Shown: positions 25,860 through 34,290 of the stretch, in pieces | Layout: each line of letters starts with the position of its first letter | How positions within the stretch are numbered: position 1 is the stretch's first letter | Assembly (NCBI GenBank): GCA_965247705.1 | Contig: CBDFHV010000069.1 | Location: 1-64,000 of the forward strand | Direction of reading: 5' to 3' | DNA: 64,000 bases | From: CBDFHV01 sp965247705 | GTDB taxonomy: Bacteria; Pseudomonadota; Alphaproteobacteria; Rhodospirillales; CAMCUA01 | Translations under genes and position numbers: made by a program | The notes under the pieces: model-generated | The model's database searches: none | Told to the model about the DNA's origin: nothing | What the model saw: only the letters and a program-made list of their open reading frames with translations

Positions 25860-27458
25860 CCCCAATTATTCATGACGGCCATCGGATTTCAGCGGGACGA
25901 GCGGTAGCGACCGGGTTGACGGCGATTTTTGAGACGGATTGTCGGAGAGGTTGGAGGTTGTTGTTCGGGGCTCGTCCGGCGGCACCTGCCGCTTGGTTCA
26001 GGGCCCTTGGGCGGTGATGCGCCCGGCGATGGCGATCATGGCCGGCTGATAGGGATAGGCCGAAGGCAGGGCGATCCTGAGGCGCGACTTGAGCTCCTCG
26101 ACGCGGACGGCGATTTTGAGAAACGCCCGGCGCAGGGTTTCGAAGGTGGCCGTTCGCCACAGCGATTTCCGAGGCGCCGCTTGGCGAAGCTGATGCAGCA
26201 GCCAGTAGGCGCCGGTATGCAGGAAGAGGCGGAACTGGTTGGCCTCCCAACGGTGGCACGACGTGCGGTCGGACTTGGTGTAGAGCTTGTGGTCCTTGAT
26301 CATGTTTTCCATCCGCCCGCGGGCGCAGTAGACCTTCTCGTAGAGCGCCTTGGCGCGGCCGCTCAGGTTGGTGACGACGAAGCGGACGTCACAGCCCTTG
26401 GCGGTAGCTTCCACGCGGGCGATGACCGAGCGTTGCCGTGACCAGCTTTTGGCCTGGTAGCCGGTGTGGAAGAAGCGGCGCACCTTATCCTTTCCCTGCC
26501 CCGCCCGGCGCACGGCGGCGTCCTCGCACCACGGCTGGCCGATCCTGTTCAGCCGGGCGTTGCCGGAAAGCCCGAAGATGTAGCCGCAGCCCTGACGTTC
26601 GAGGAATTCCATGGCCTCCGGCGTGGCGTAGTGGCCATCGCCCCGCACGGTGATCTCGACCCGTGGCCAGTTGCGGCGGATGCGGCCGATGACGTGTCTC
26701 AGGATCCGCGCCGCCTCGTCGCCGGAGGGCCGCTTGCCGGGACGCAGCAGTGACATCACCGGCTTGCCGGTGGCCGCCTCGAAGATATGGATGGGTTGGA
26801 AGCAATAGTCGTCGTAATGGGCGTTGAACAGCGCCAGCTGCTGGCCGCCGTGAACGGCATCGTCGGTGTCGTCGATATCGAGAACGATGCGCGCCGGAAC
26901 GCGCTTGAAGCTGGCGCAAAACAGATCGATCATCGACAGCCCCATGCGCCCGAGCGCGCGCCATGACGGCGCGTTCTCGAGGCGCGACAGGGTCGGTTGG
27001 CTCATCAGGTCGTCGCCGCTCTCGGACAAACGGCCACAGGCCAGCTTGAACGCCGGATCGAAACGCAGAACGTCGAGGTCGTCGCAATCCTCATACCCGC
27101 AGGCAATAGCGAACAGGCGCGCCCGGATCATGTCTACGTAAGCGTGGGTCGTGCTCGCCGGGTCGCGCACGTCGGTGACGCAGGAAGCGAGCACGTCGGC
27201 GATGCCGAGCCGCCTGTCGATCTCGCCCAACAACAACACCCCGCCGTCCGACGACAGCCGTCCGCCGTCGAAGCGGGCGCAAAGCGGCTTGCCTCCAACG
27301 GGTGACAAACCAGGGAGATAGGGGGTAATCTCGTTCATGGTGAGCCGTGGGTTGTTCTGTTGCCATGTGATCTTGTCTTGACACCAAAATCATACGGCAT
27401 TTCAACAGGTTAATCTACGCTCACCAGCATTTTCAATCAGCGCCGTGAATAATTCGGG
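25860..27458 (-). mobile_element. IS1380-family insertion sequence (element 2)
   Basis: About 1.6 kb. Ends CCCCAATTATTCATGACGG (left, from 25860) and, reverse complement, CCCGAATTATTCACGG (right, to 27458) resemble each other and the CCCG..TTATTCA ends of element 1. Flanks are CTAG (left) and TTAG (right), only a partial match, and the two flanking genes are unrelated. This suggests a later deletion or recombination at the element. Confidence 0.75.
25998..27338 (-). CDS. IS1380-family transposase (element 2)
   Basis: 446 residues, DDE type. First Asp in RIVLDIDDTDDAVHGGQQLA, second in VEITVRGDGHYATPEAMEFL, Glu in YCARGRMENMIKDHKLYTKS; the N-terminal GGRLSSDGGVLLLGEIDRRL is typical of the family. 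Intact length and no internal stop, so possibly active. Reads opposite to the element 1 transposase. Confidence 0.95.
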   Translation of the reverse strand: MNEITPYLPGLSPVGGKPLCARFDGGRLSSDGGVLLLGEIDRRLGIADVLASCVTDVRDPASTTHAYVDMIRARLFAIACGYEDCDDLDVLRFDPAFKLACGRLSESGDDLMSQPTLSRLENAPSWRALGRMGLSMIDLFCASFKRVPARIVLDIDDTDDAVHGGQQLALFNAHYDDYCFQPIHIFEAATGKPVMSLLRPGKRPSGDEAARILRHVIGRIRRNWPRVEITVRGDGHYATPEAMEFLERQGCGYIFGLSGNARLNRIGQPWCEDAAVRRAGQGKDKVRRFFHTGYQAKSWSRQRSVIARVEATAKGCDVRFVVTNLSGRAKALYEKVYCARGRMENMIKDHKLYTKSDRTSCHRWEANQFRLFLHTGAYWLLHQLRQAAPRKSLWRTATFETLRRAFLKIAVRVEELKSRLRIALPSAYPYQPAMIAIAGRITAQGP

Positions 27459-27931
27459 TTAGCCACGTTATCCCGATATTCTGGCGCATCCATCGCTTGC
27501 ATCACAGTGACCCCGACGTCGATTTTACGACCGCCCGGCGGCATCATCCCTTTGAGATACTCATCACGGCACCATTCCTTGCACTTGGATTACTGATCTC
27601 TGGCGCGCCGCCACTCGCCTTGCTGATCTGGGCGTCATTGGCCGGAACGCTGACCTGGTTTCAGCATGGAAATATTCGCCTTCCAGACGGGCTCGACCGG
27701 GTTTTGAGGCTGTTCTTCGTGACGCCAGCCATGCATCGCGCCCACCATTCGTCGAAGCGGTCGGAAACGGACAGCAATTTCGGTGCGGTGTTCCCTTGGT
27801 GGGATCGTATGATCCGTACGTATTGCGCGGAGCCCGAAGGCGGGCTGACGGGGATGACCCTCGGCCTTGAGCAATTTCGTCGACGCGAAGAGCTGTTTCT
27901 GCACCGGTTGATCCTTCAACCCTTTGCATAA
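27459..27931 (+). pseudogene. 5'-truncated sterol desaturase/fatty acid hydroxylase family gene
   Basis: The open frame begins at the IS1380 right end and reads SHVIPIFWRIHRLHHSDPDV, then TTARRHHPFEIL and, near the end, PAMHRAHHSSKRSETDSNFG. These are the second, third and fourth His-box regions that hold the di-iron centre of membrane fatty-acid hydroxylases. The N-terminal helices and first His box are absent. No start codon with a ribosome site exists (a TTG at 27497 lies after the first His cluster). It is almost surely non-functional debris of the rearrangement around element 2. Confidence 0.8.
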
Positions 27932-28040
27932 AGCGGGAAGTCAGCGGTGCGCTGAATTGGGGCAGGTCGGCGCACTTTCGGATATCAAGACGTAGAATTT
28001 GTTCCGAACCGCAAAAGGCAGAGTCACAAATCCATACGCG

Positions 28041-28979
28041 TTAGGATGCCTGGCGATCAGTACCCCCCTGCCCCGCGCCCCCGGTCCTCGCCTTCACCGC
28101 CCGCTCTCGATAGGCGATGTAGATGACGGCGGCGAAAATCATCACCCCGCCCAGCCAGGTCCAGATCTCGGGCACCTCGGCGAACAGCAGGTAGCCGAGT
28201 ATCGCCGCCCACAACAGCTTGGTGAACTCGATCGGCAGCACGGCGGTGACGTCGGCGTCGCGGAAGGACTGGGCGACGCAGATGTGGCCGATGCTGCCCA
28301 GGCTGCCGATCAGCGCCAGCCACAGGAGATGCTCCATGGTGAACGGGGTCCACACGGTCAGAGCGGCGACCAGTGCGAAGGGCATGGAGAAGACGGTCGA
28401 ATAGAGGGCGATGGTGACAGCGGAATCCTCCCGCGACAGAATCTTGATCGCCACCATGCCCATGGCCGAGGCCAGGGCCGAAACAAGGACGTAGATCGAG
28501 CCCGGATCCAGACCCTCGATGCCCGGCCGGACGATCACCCAGGTGCCGGCGAATCCGACCGCCAGCGCGGTGATGCGCCGCGCGCGGATCACTTCCTTGA
28601 GGATCAGGAACGCGAACACGGTGGCGAACAGCGGCCCCGTGAAGTTGAGCGCCGAGACCTTGGCCAGGGGCGCCAGTTGCAGGGCCATGAAAAACCCCAT
28701 CATGGATACGGCGTTGAGGCTGCCGCGAAGCACATGCAGCCATGGCCTTCGGGTGCGCAGGATCGCCCGCCCATGGCGGATGAGGATCGGAACGAAGAAC
28801 AGTAAGCCGAAAACGCTGCGGAAGAAGGCGATCTCGAAAGGATGCATCTCCGCCGACAGGTTGCGGATGGATACGTTCATCCCGGCGAAGCCGAAGGTGG
28901 ACAGCAACATGAAGACCATGCCGCGGACCACGTTGGGACCGCCGCCAAACACGGACAGCGCGTAGGGACCGATTTTCAT
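28041..28979 (-). CDS. EamA/DMT family permease (copy 4)
   Basis: 312 residues with two EamA repeats; typical segments are APLAKVSALNFTGPLFATV, AVLPIEFTKLLWAAILGYLL and WTWLGGVMIFAAVIYIAYRE. The C-terminal tail is short and hydrophilic. Monocistronic, next to the IS island. Very like copies 1 and 2 in its second half, so recent family expansion is likely. Substrate unknown. Confidence 0.86.
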   Translation of the reverse strand: MKIGPYALSVFGGGPNVVRGMVFMLLSTFGFAGMNVSIRNLSAEMHPFEIAFFRSVFGLLFFVPILIRHGRAILRTRRPWLHVLRGSLNAVSMMGFFMALQLAPLAKVSALNFTGPLFATVFAFLILKEVIRARRITALAVGFAGTWVIVRPGIEGLDPGSIYVLVSALASAMGMVAIKILSREDSAVTIALYSTVFSMPFALVAALTVWTPFTMEHLLWLALIGSLGSIGHICVAQSFRDADVTAVLPIEFTKLLWAAILGYLLFAEVPEIWTWLGGVMIFAAVIYIAYRERAVKARTGGAGQGGTDRQAS

Positions 28980-29172
28980 GTCGGAAGCAGTTTGTTTGGG
29001 GGCAGTCAGTGGACGGGCAGCGCGCCCATATTGTCACGATTCCGCCGCCCGGTCGCCGGATCGCTTCTTGGACCGCGATCCACCCTATCCCTTCGTAGAA
29101 TTTCTGGCCGGTGCCTATCCAGGTATTCTGATGGACTTGCCGACAACCAAATCAGGGTGGAAAGAATCGATC

Positions 29173-29397
29173 ATGACGCGTCACGTTTCGAAGCAACGCC
29201 TTAGTGATCGAATTTTCGATGCCCTGGAACTGGCCTTGAGCCAAAGCCGAACGGAAATTGTTAGCCGCCTTCGACTCGTCGGTCAGTCGCTCGTGGAGGA
29301 GGAAGAGGGGGACGGCCACCCGCCACGGGATTCGGATCGCCATCGATGGGCCGCCGGCGAACGGGCAAGGGCGCGGCAGAAGGCCGCCGTCAGGTAA
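29173..29397 (+). CDS. small hypothetical protein
   Basis: 74 residues, not recognised. N-terminal half helical (SDRIFDALELALSQSRTEIV), C-terminal half highly charged and rich in Arg, Glu and Asp. The ATG at 29173 has GGAAAG eight bases upstream. An earlier ATG at 29130 would add 14 residues. It may be real or a chance frame; there is no other candidate on this stretch. Confidence 0.35.
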   Translation: MTRHVSKQRLSDRIFDALELALSQSRTEIVSRLRLVGQSLVEEEEGDGHPPRDSDRHRWAAGERARARQKAAVR

Positions 29398-29418
29398 TCC
29401 CTCGAAGGTTTCTCCGGC

Positions 29419-30300
29419 TCAACGATCGTAGACCTGACAGATGGAGATGCTGTCCAGGCCGGCATTCCCGCGGGCGACGTGCATCCGGTAGAGCTGAGTC
29501 ACCAGGCTGGTCAGGGGCAGCGGCGTGCCGGTGGACTCGGCGAACTCGGCGATGATGTTCAGATCCTTCATGATGGTGGCCGCGGTGCCGTGGGGCGGGC
29601 TGAAATCCCCCCGTGCCATCCGCGGTACCTCCACCTGCATCTGACGGGAATCGGCCGACCCGCCTTCGAGCACGCCGGGCAGCGTGCCCCCGTCCAGGCC
29701 GGCATCGCGGGCCAGGGCCAGCATTTCCGACAGCACCACCTTGTTGCAGCTGTTGACCAGCTGGTTGCACAGCTTGGTCACCAGGCCCATGCCGGGGCCG
29801 CCCATGGGCGCGAAGCGGTGGGCCACGCAGTCCATGATCGTGCGCGCCCGGTCGATATCGGCGCCCTCGCCGCCGGCCAGGATCACCAGCTTGCCGGCCT
29901 TGGCCCCGGTGACGCCGCCGGTGACCGGGGCGTCGACCCATCCCATGCCGCAGTGCGCGCGCAGGCGGGCGCCCAAGTCCCGGGCCAGGGTCGGCTTGAT
30001 GGTGGAGTAGTCCACCAGCACCTTCTCCGCGGTCCCCGTCTCGGCGACGCCGCCGGCGCCGAACACCACCTGTTCCACCGCCGCGCCATCGGTGACGCAG
30101 AGCTGAACGATGTCGGCGCCGCGGGCCACCTCGGCCGGCGAGCCCGCTTCCACCGCTCCCCGGTCCAGGGAAGGGGCGATCTTGTCCCGGTTGCGGTTCC
30201 ACACCACCACGCTGTAGCCCGCGTCGAGGAATCGGTGGGTCATGGGCTCGCCCATCAGGCCAATGCCGATGTAGCCCAGCTTCGGTTTCCGTTCGCTCAC
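29419..30300 (-). CDS. NAD(P)-dependent beta-hydroxyacid dehydrogenase (3-hydroxyisobutyrate dehydrogenase family)
   Basis: 293 residues. Rossmann motif GYIGIGLMGEPMTHRFLDAG near the start, substrate-binding DAPVTGGVTGAKAGKLVIL, and the catalytic lysine in GLVTKLCNQLVNSCNKVVL. Family members oxidise 3-hydroxyisobutyrate, tartronate semialdehyde or related acids; the exact one is unclear. The GTG start (30300) overlaps the stop of the TauD-type gene upstream, so the two are coupled and may act in one catabolic route. Confidence 0.87.
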   Translation of the reverse strand: MSERKPKLGYIGIGLMGEPMTHRFLDAGYSVVVWNRNRDKIAPSLDRGAVEAGSPAEVARGADIVQLCVTDGAAVEQVVFGAGGVAETGTAEKVLVDYSTIKPTLARDLGARLRAHCGMGWVDAPVTGGVTGAKAGKLVILAGGEGADIDRARTIMDCVAHRFAPMGGPGMGLVTKLCNQLVNSCNKVVLSEMLALARDAGLDGGTLPGVLEGGSADSRQMQVEVPRMARGDFSPPHGTAATIMKDLNIIAEFAESTGTPLPLTSLVTQLYRMHVARGNAGLDSISICQVYDR

Positions 30301-31172
30301 GGCATTGTTCCCTGTTCCAGTTCGGCGTAAGGCCGGTCTCCGGTGATGGTCGTGCGGTGCATGATCCGGCGCTCGTTTTCCTCGTCGAATGTCGTCGCCA
30401 GGTGCATGGCGCAGCGATTGTCCCACAGGATCACATCGCCCGCCGACCAGCGGTGCCGATAGACGAAGCGCGCCTGGGTGGCGAAGTCGATCAGTTCGGC
30501 GATCAGGGCCCGGCCCTCATCGAGGGGAAGGCCCAACACCTCCCACGCCGGACGGCCGCCCAGATAAAGGCAGCGGCGCCCCGACTCGGGATGGGTCCGC
30601 ACCAGGGGGTGGACCACGTCGGGCAGCGCCGCCTTCTCCGCCGCGCTCAGGGGAAGCCGCTCGGGGAACCATTCAGGATAGGGCTTGACCCGGCTGTGAA
30701 GGACCGTTCGCCCGTCGATGCGCCCCTTCAGGGCCGCCGACAAGGCGTCGTAGGCGGCGTACATGTTGGCGAACAAGGTATCGCCCTCGGCCATCGGAAC
30801 CTCGCGGGCACACAGCATGGAACCGGCCGGCGGGCAGGCAATGTAGGACATGTCCGTATGCCAGGAGCGTCCGCTGCGGGCGGCGCCGATGGGCTTGCCG
30901 TCCTCTTCCACATTGGAGACCACATAAACCTCGGGCTGACCTGGCAGGGCATAGCGGGTAAGACCGTGGATCTCCAGGCGTCCCAGCCGTCGGCTGAAAG
31001 CCACCTGCTGGGCGGGGGTCATGGCCTGTTGCCCGGGAAACAGCAGGATCAAATGCTCGAGCCAGGCGGCGCGGATTTGAGTCACCGTGACGTCGTCGAC
31101 GGGGCGCGAAAGGTCGACGCCTTCAACGGCGGCGCCGAGTGCATTCGACAACGGCCGAACGCACAAATTCAT
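30297..31172 (-). CDS. TauD/TfdA-family Fe(II)/2-oxoglutarate dioxygenase (copy 1)
   Basis: 291 residues. Iron ligands are the His and Asp of SGRSWHTDMSYIA and the distal His of LWDNRCAMHLATTFD; the 2-oxoglutarate-binding Arg follows in RIMHRTTITGD. Enzymes of this group hydroxylate sulfonates, herbicides or quaternary amines. Start taken at MNLCVRPL (31172); an upstream in-frame ATG would add a 37-residue Arg-rich leader unlike the family. Coupled to the dehydrogenase gene downstream. Confidence 0.86.
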   Translation of the reverse strand: MNLCVRPLSNALGAAVEGVDLSRPVDDVTVTQIRAAWLEHLILLFPGQQAMTPAQQVAFSRRLGRLEIHGLTRYALPGQPEVYVVSNVEEDGKPIGAARSGRSWHTDMSYIACPPAGSMLCAREVPMAEGDTLFANMYAAYDALSAALKGRIDGRTVLHSRVKPYPEWFPERLPLSAAEKAALPDVVHPLVRTHPESGRRCLYLGGRPAWEVLGLPLDEGRALIAELIDFATQARFVYRHRWSAGDVILWDNRCAMHLATTFDEENERRIMHRTTITGDRPYAELEQGTMP

Positions 31173-31245
31173 CGATGGGGAAGACCGGGTTGGAGATCCG
31201 AGCGCGCCGATACGCGCTCCCGTTCGGCGCGACGGACGCGCGAAC

Positions 31246-31503
31246 TCAGGCTTCGATGTCCAGGCCCTCGCCGCGCCCTTCACGGCGGTCCCGGGTCGGG
31301 TCCCGATTGGGGTTGTTGTCCAACTCGTCGGTCTGGGCGACGGATTGGGCCTGCGCCCCCGCCGGCAGAGGCGCTTGCTGCGCGGCCGTCTGCAACAGGT
31401 CGGCGGATTCCTGAACCTGAACTTGAGGATCGGCCCGTAAGGGATTGGTGGTGGTTTGGTTTGTCGGGACGGCGCTGCTCACGCCGACGGGGTCCAAAGC
31501 CAT
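31246..31503 (-). CDS. small hypothetical hydrophilic protein
   Basis: 85 residues, rich in Gln, Asn, Asp and Ala, no membrane segment, probably disordered (for example ESADLLQTAAQQAPLPAG). The ATG at 31503 has GGAAAGGCGG upstream. The style resembles small motility-associated proteins of alphaproteobacteria, but I cannot assign it. It is 73 bp upstream of the dioxygenase start. Confidence 0.45.
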   Translation of the reverse strand: MALDPVGVSSAVPTNQTTTNPLRADPQVQVQESADLLQTAAQQAPLPAGAQAQSVAQTDELDNNPNRDPTRDRREGRGEGLDIEA

Positions 31504-31590
31504 CTCGACCGCCTTTCCATTATTCTCGCGACTGAAGGAAAGAATAGTGTACCACGGGGTGCCGCCAGGAGGAACCCATGCGAAAGGGTA

Positions 31591-31804
31591 GTGCCCCCCA
31601 TCGCAATTCCCGACCCCATACGACGGCCTTGCGCGTTCATCCGGCCAGGCGCGGGACGCGCAAGGCCGCCCACTGGGTCGCTTTTCCCGTCCCCTCGGGG
31701 CGTCGGCGACGCTTGACGATGGCCCCGCATCGCCGGCGCGCCGCCTCCTGCCGAGGGAACGGGAAAAGCGATCGTATGGGGTGGGGAATTGCGATGGGGG
31801 GCAC
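31591..31804. mobile_element. 214-bp MITE with 33-bp terminal inverted repeats and TA target duplication
   Basis: Left end GTGCCCCCCATCGCAATTCC and onward (31591-31623) pairs with 31772-31804 with a single mismatch. A TA dinucleotide flanks both sides (31589-31590, 31805-31806), the target duplication of IS630/Tc1-mariner elements. There is no room for a transposase; inside are two smaller inverted repeats (CGGCCTTGCGCG with CGCGCAAGGCCG, and GCTTTTCCCGT with ACGGGAAAAGC). A decayed IS630-type transposase end lies at about 62183. Confidence 0.85.
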
Positions 31805-31819
31805 TAGGCGGGTGTGACC

Positions 31820-32542
31820 TCAGAACAGGGACACGACGCCCTTCAAGCCTTCCTCGCCGACCTGGATGGAGTACATACGGGTATCCTCTTCCGGTCGGTC
31901 GCCGTTGAGATAGACGTCGCGCAATTCGGGCACCCGGGGCGGATTCAAGGCCACCCCGGTAGGGTCCCAGGCCAGCAGGAGGTTGGGGAAAGCGGCCGCC
32001 TCGTAGGCCGGCGACGGCCATCGAAAGGCGGCGAAGAAAGGGCGGCCTTCCCGGCACCCGGTGACGATCCAGTAAAAGTCGTAGCTGTTCAGGCGCTGCC
32101 CGTCCGGCGCGCCGTCGAAGACGTCGCTCGCCGCCATGGCCTCACGCAGCCGTCCCAGATCCAGATCCCGCAGCCACACGCGGCTCGTTTCGCCTCGCCA
32201 TGGTCCGGCCAAATCGAAGCTGCGGTCGAGGATCACGTTGCTCAAGTCCGCCGTCCCCAGGATGCGCACGTCCAGAGAATGCCCCTGGGGGGCGCCGATG
32301 GCGTCCACCTCGTAGGTCCGGACCTGCTCCACGTTGATGGCATTGTGGACAAATCGGTAGCGGTCGGGCGCACCGGGACCGCAAGCCGCCCGGATGTCTT
32401 CGCCGTCCAGATAGCTAAACCATGAGAACTTGCGAGCCACCGGATTGTCGGACCCACGATAAGCGCGGGCGGACAGCAGACCGACAATGAGGATTGCTGC
32501 CAGACCGATCGAGATGGGCCGTGACGTCCAAGTCGGTTCCAT
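31820..32542 (-). CDS. membrane-anchored hypothetical protein
   Basis: 240 residues, not recognised. One N-terminal hydrophobic segment (ISIGLAAILIVGLLSA) anchors a periplasmic domain with four scattered Cys-free strands and two Cys residues (RAACGPGAP, IVTGCREGRPF) that could form a disulfide. Start at MEPTWTSRP (32542); a longer frame to 32602 overlaps the divergent hydrolase gene and is disfavoured. It is divergent from the hydrolase, sharing a gap of under 40 bp. Confidence 0.6.
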   Translation of the reverse strand: MEPTWTSRPISIGLAAILIVGLLSARAYRGSDNPVARKFSWFSYLDGEDIRAACGPGAPDRYRFVHNAINVEQVRTYEVDAIGAPQGHSLDVRILGTADLSNVILDRSFDLAGPWRGETSRVWLRDLDLGRLREAMAASDVFDGAPDGQRLNSYDFYWIVTGCREGRPFFAAFRWPSPAYEAAAFPNLLLAWDPTGVALNPPRVPELRDVYLNGDRPEEDTRMYSIQVGEEGLKGVVSLF

Positions 32543-32579
32543 GGCACGATCTCCCGCGGACGTTGGGGAGCGTATTGTG

Positions 32580-33365
32580 ATGCCGACCGTGCAATCGAAC
32601 AAGGCCAGCCTGTATTACGAAGTTCACGGCGAGGGGGCGGCGATCGTCTTTGCCCATGGCCGGGGTGGCAACGCCGCCATCTGGTGGCAGCAGACGGCCC
32701 ATTTTTCCGACGGCTTCAAGGTGATCGTCTTCGACCATCGGACTTTCGGCCGCTCCATGGGCGGCGCCGATGGGTTCAGCCAAAGCCAGATGGTGGCCGA
32801 CCTGATGGCCATTCTGGACGCCGAAGGCATCGACCGGGCCGCCCTCGTCTGCCAGACCATGGGCGGCTGGACGGGCCTGGGCGCGGCGGTTCACTATCCC
32901 GAGCGGGTATCCTGCCTTGTCCTCACCGGCACCCCGGGCGGCCTGATCACACCGGCCATGCAGGATCTGCTGGCGGCATGGGATCGTGCGCCGGAACGGA
33001 TCAGCGAATTCCCGGGCCGGGTCCTGGCCCCCGACTTTCCGGCGCGGGAACCGGCCAAGACCCTGCTCTATGCCCAAGTCTCCGCCTTCAACGTGGGCGT
33101 CGATCCGGACGCCCTGAAAGTATTGCGCGACCCAGCCCACGCGCTTGCGCCCAGCCAATTCCGGGACTATCGGATCCCCACCCTGTTCATCCTTGGCGAG
33201 CACGACCAGCTCTTCCCACCGGCCGTGTTGCGCCTGGCGGCGGCCGAGGTGCCCGGCGCCGAAGTGGAGGAAATGGCGGGTGCGGGACACTCCCCCTACT
33301 GGGAGCAACCCGATCTCTACAACGCCATGGTGCAGCGGTTCCTGGACAAGCACCTGTCCAACTGA
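32580..33365 (+). CDS. alpha/beta hydrolase with Thr in the nucleophile position
   Basis: 261 residues of the alpha/beta-hydrolase fold: oxyanion strand AIVFAHGRGGNAAIWW, acid loop FILGEHDQLFPP and catalytic His in GAGHSPYWEQPD. The nucleophile elbow, normally GxSxGG, reads CQTMGG, placing Thr 93 where Ser is expected and Cys where the first Gly is. Either a threonine-based or a non-hydrolytic variant. Start ATG 32580 is preferred to an earlier in-frame ATG at 32487 because the latter overlaps the divergent gene. Substrate unknown. Confidence 0.8.
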   Translation: MPTVQSNKASLYYEVHGEGAAIVFAHGRGGNAAIWWQQTAHFSDGFKVIVFDHRTFGRSMGGADGFSQSQMVADLMAILDAEGIDRAALVCQTMGGWTGLGAAVHYPERVSCLVLTGTPGGLITPAMQDLLAAWDRAPERISEFPGRVLAPDFPAREPAKTLLYAQVSAFNVGVDPDALKVLRDPAHALAPSQFRDYRIPTLFILGEHDQLFPPAVLRLAAAEVPGAEVEEMAGAGHSPYWEQPDLYNAMVQRFLDKHLSN

Positions 33366-33368
33366 AGT

Positions 33369-34271
33369 TCAGGACGTCGCCTTCGCGATGGCCGATTCCC
33401 GGCGCGCGATGTAGAGGCCGGCACCGAAGATGACCGCCGCGCCGACCCAGGTCCAAATGTCCGGTTGCTGATCGAACAGGATCGCGCCCAAGGCACTGAC
33501 GAATACCATCTGAAGAAACCGGAACGGCACCACCGCCGAAGCCTCGGCGATGCGAAGAGACTGGGCGAGGCACAGCAGGCCAATGGTCCCCGACATCCCC
33601 TGCACCGCCATCCAGGCCAGCATCTGCGCGCTCGGCCAGACCCACACGGTGAGCGCAGTGGGCAAGGCACCAATGGTCATTAGTATGCTCACGTAGGCGA
33701 CGATCGTGCCCGGCGAATCGGTGCGCGCCAGGGATTTGGTGACGATGTAGGCGGCGGCGGCGAATGCGGCGCCCAGCAGGGCCAGGATCGCCGCCGGGGA
33801 AACAACCTCCACCCCCGGCCTGACAATCAGCAAAGTGCCGGCGAACCCGACGATGGTCGCCCCCCAGCGCCGTGGCCCGACCGGCTCCTTGAGGATCAGG
33901 GCCGCGCCGACGATGACGAACAGGGGCGACGTGAAGGTCAGCGCCGCGACCTTGGCCATGGGAATCTGGGTAATCGCCCAGAATACCATGGTGGTGGCGA
34001 AGAGCTGGGCCAGGGCATTGAAGCCGTGCAACTTGGCATGGCGCCTCCGCAGGCTCACCCCGCCTCGACGCAGGATCAGCGGCACCATGACCAGTGCCCC
34101 GAACAGGAAGCGGAAAAACGTTACCTGGAAGGCGTGAAGCTCATTCGCTCCATGGCGCACCAGCGCCCACATGACGGCGAAGGCGATCCCCGCCCCGATC
34201 ATCCACAAGGCGCCTTTTACGTTGTCGGCTGGCGCGCGCAATGGTTGGCCCGAAGCGGGCGGCAGCGTCAC
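33369..34271 (-). CDS. EamA/DMT family permease (copy 5)
   Basis: 300 residues, ten helices in two EamA repeats: MAKVAALTFTSPLFVIVGAA, GATIVGFAGTLLIVRPGVE and WTWVGAAVIFGAGLYIARRE. It is more distant from the other four copies, with RFLQMVFVSALGAILF replacing the usual DYTKLLWA stretch. Its stop lies four bases from the convergent hydrolase stop. Substrate unknown. Confidence 0.86.
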   Translation of the reverse strand: MTLPPASGQPLRAPADNVKGALWMIGAGIAFAVMWALVRHGANELHAFQVTFFRFLFGALVMVPLILRRGGVSLRRRHAKLHGFNALAQLFATTMVFWAITQIPMAKVAALTFTSPLFVIVGAALILKEPVGPRRWGATIVGFAGTLLIVRPGVEVVSPAAILALLGAAFAAAAYIVTKSLARTDSPGTIVAYVSILMTIGALPTALTVWVWPSAQMLAWMAVQGMSGTIGLLCLAQSLRIAEASAVVPFRFLQMVFVSALGAILFDQQPDIWTWVGAAVIFGAGLYIARRESAIAKATS

Positions 34272-34290
34272 CGGGCGGGACCGACCTGCC

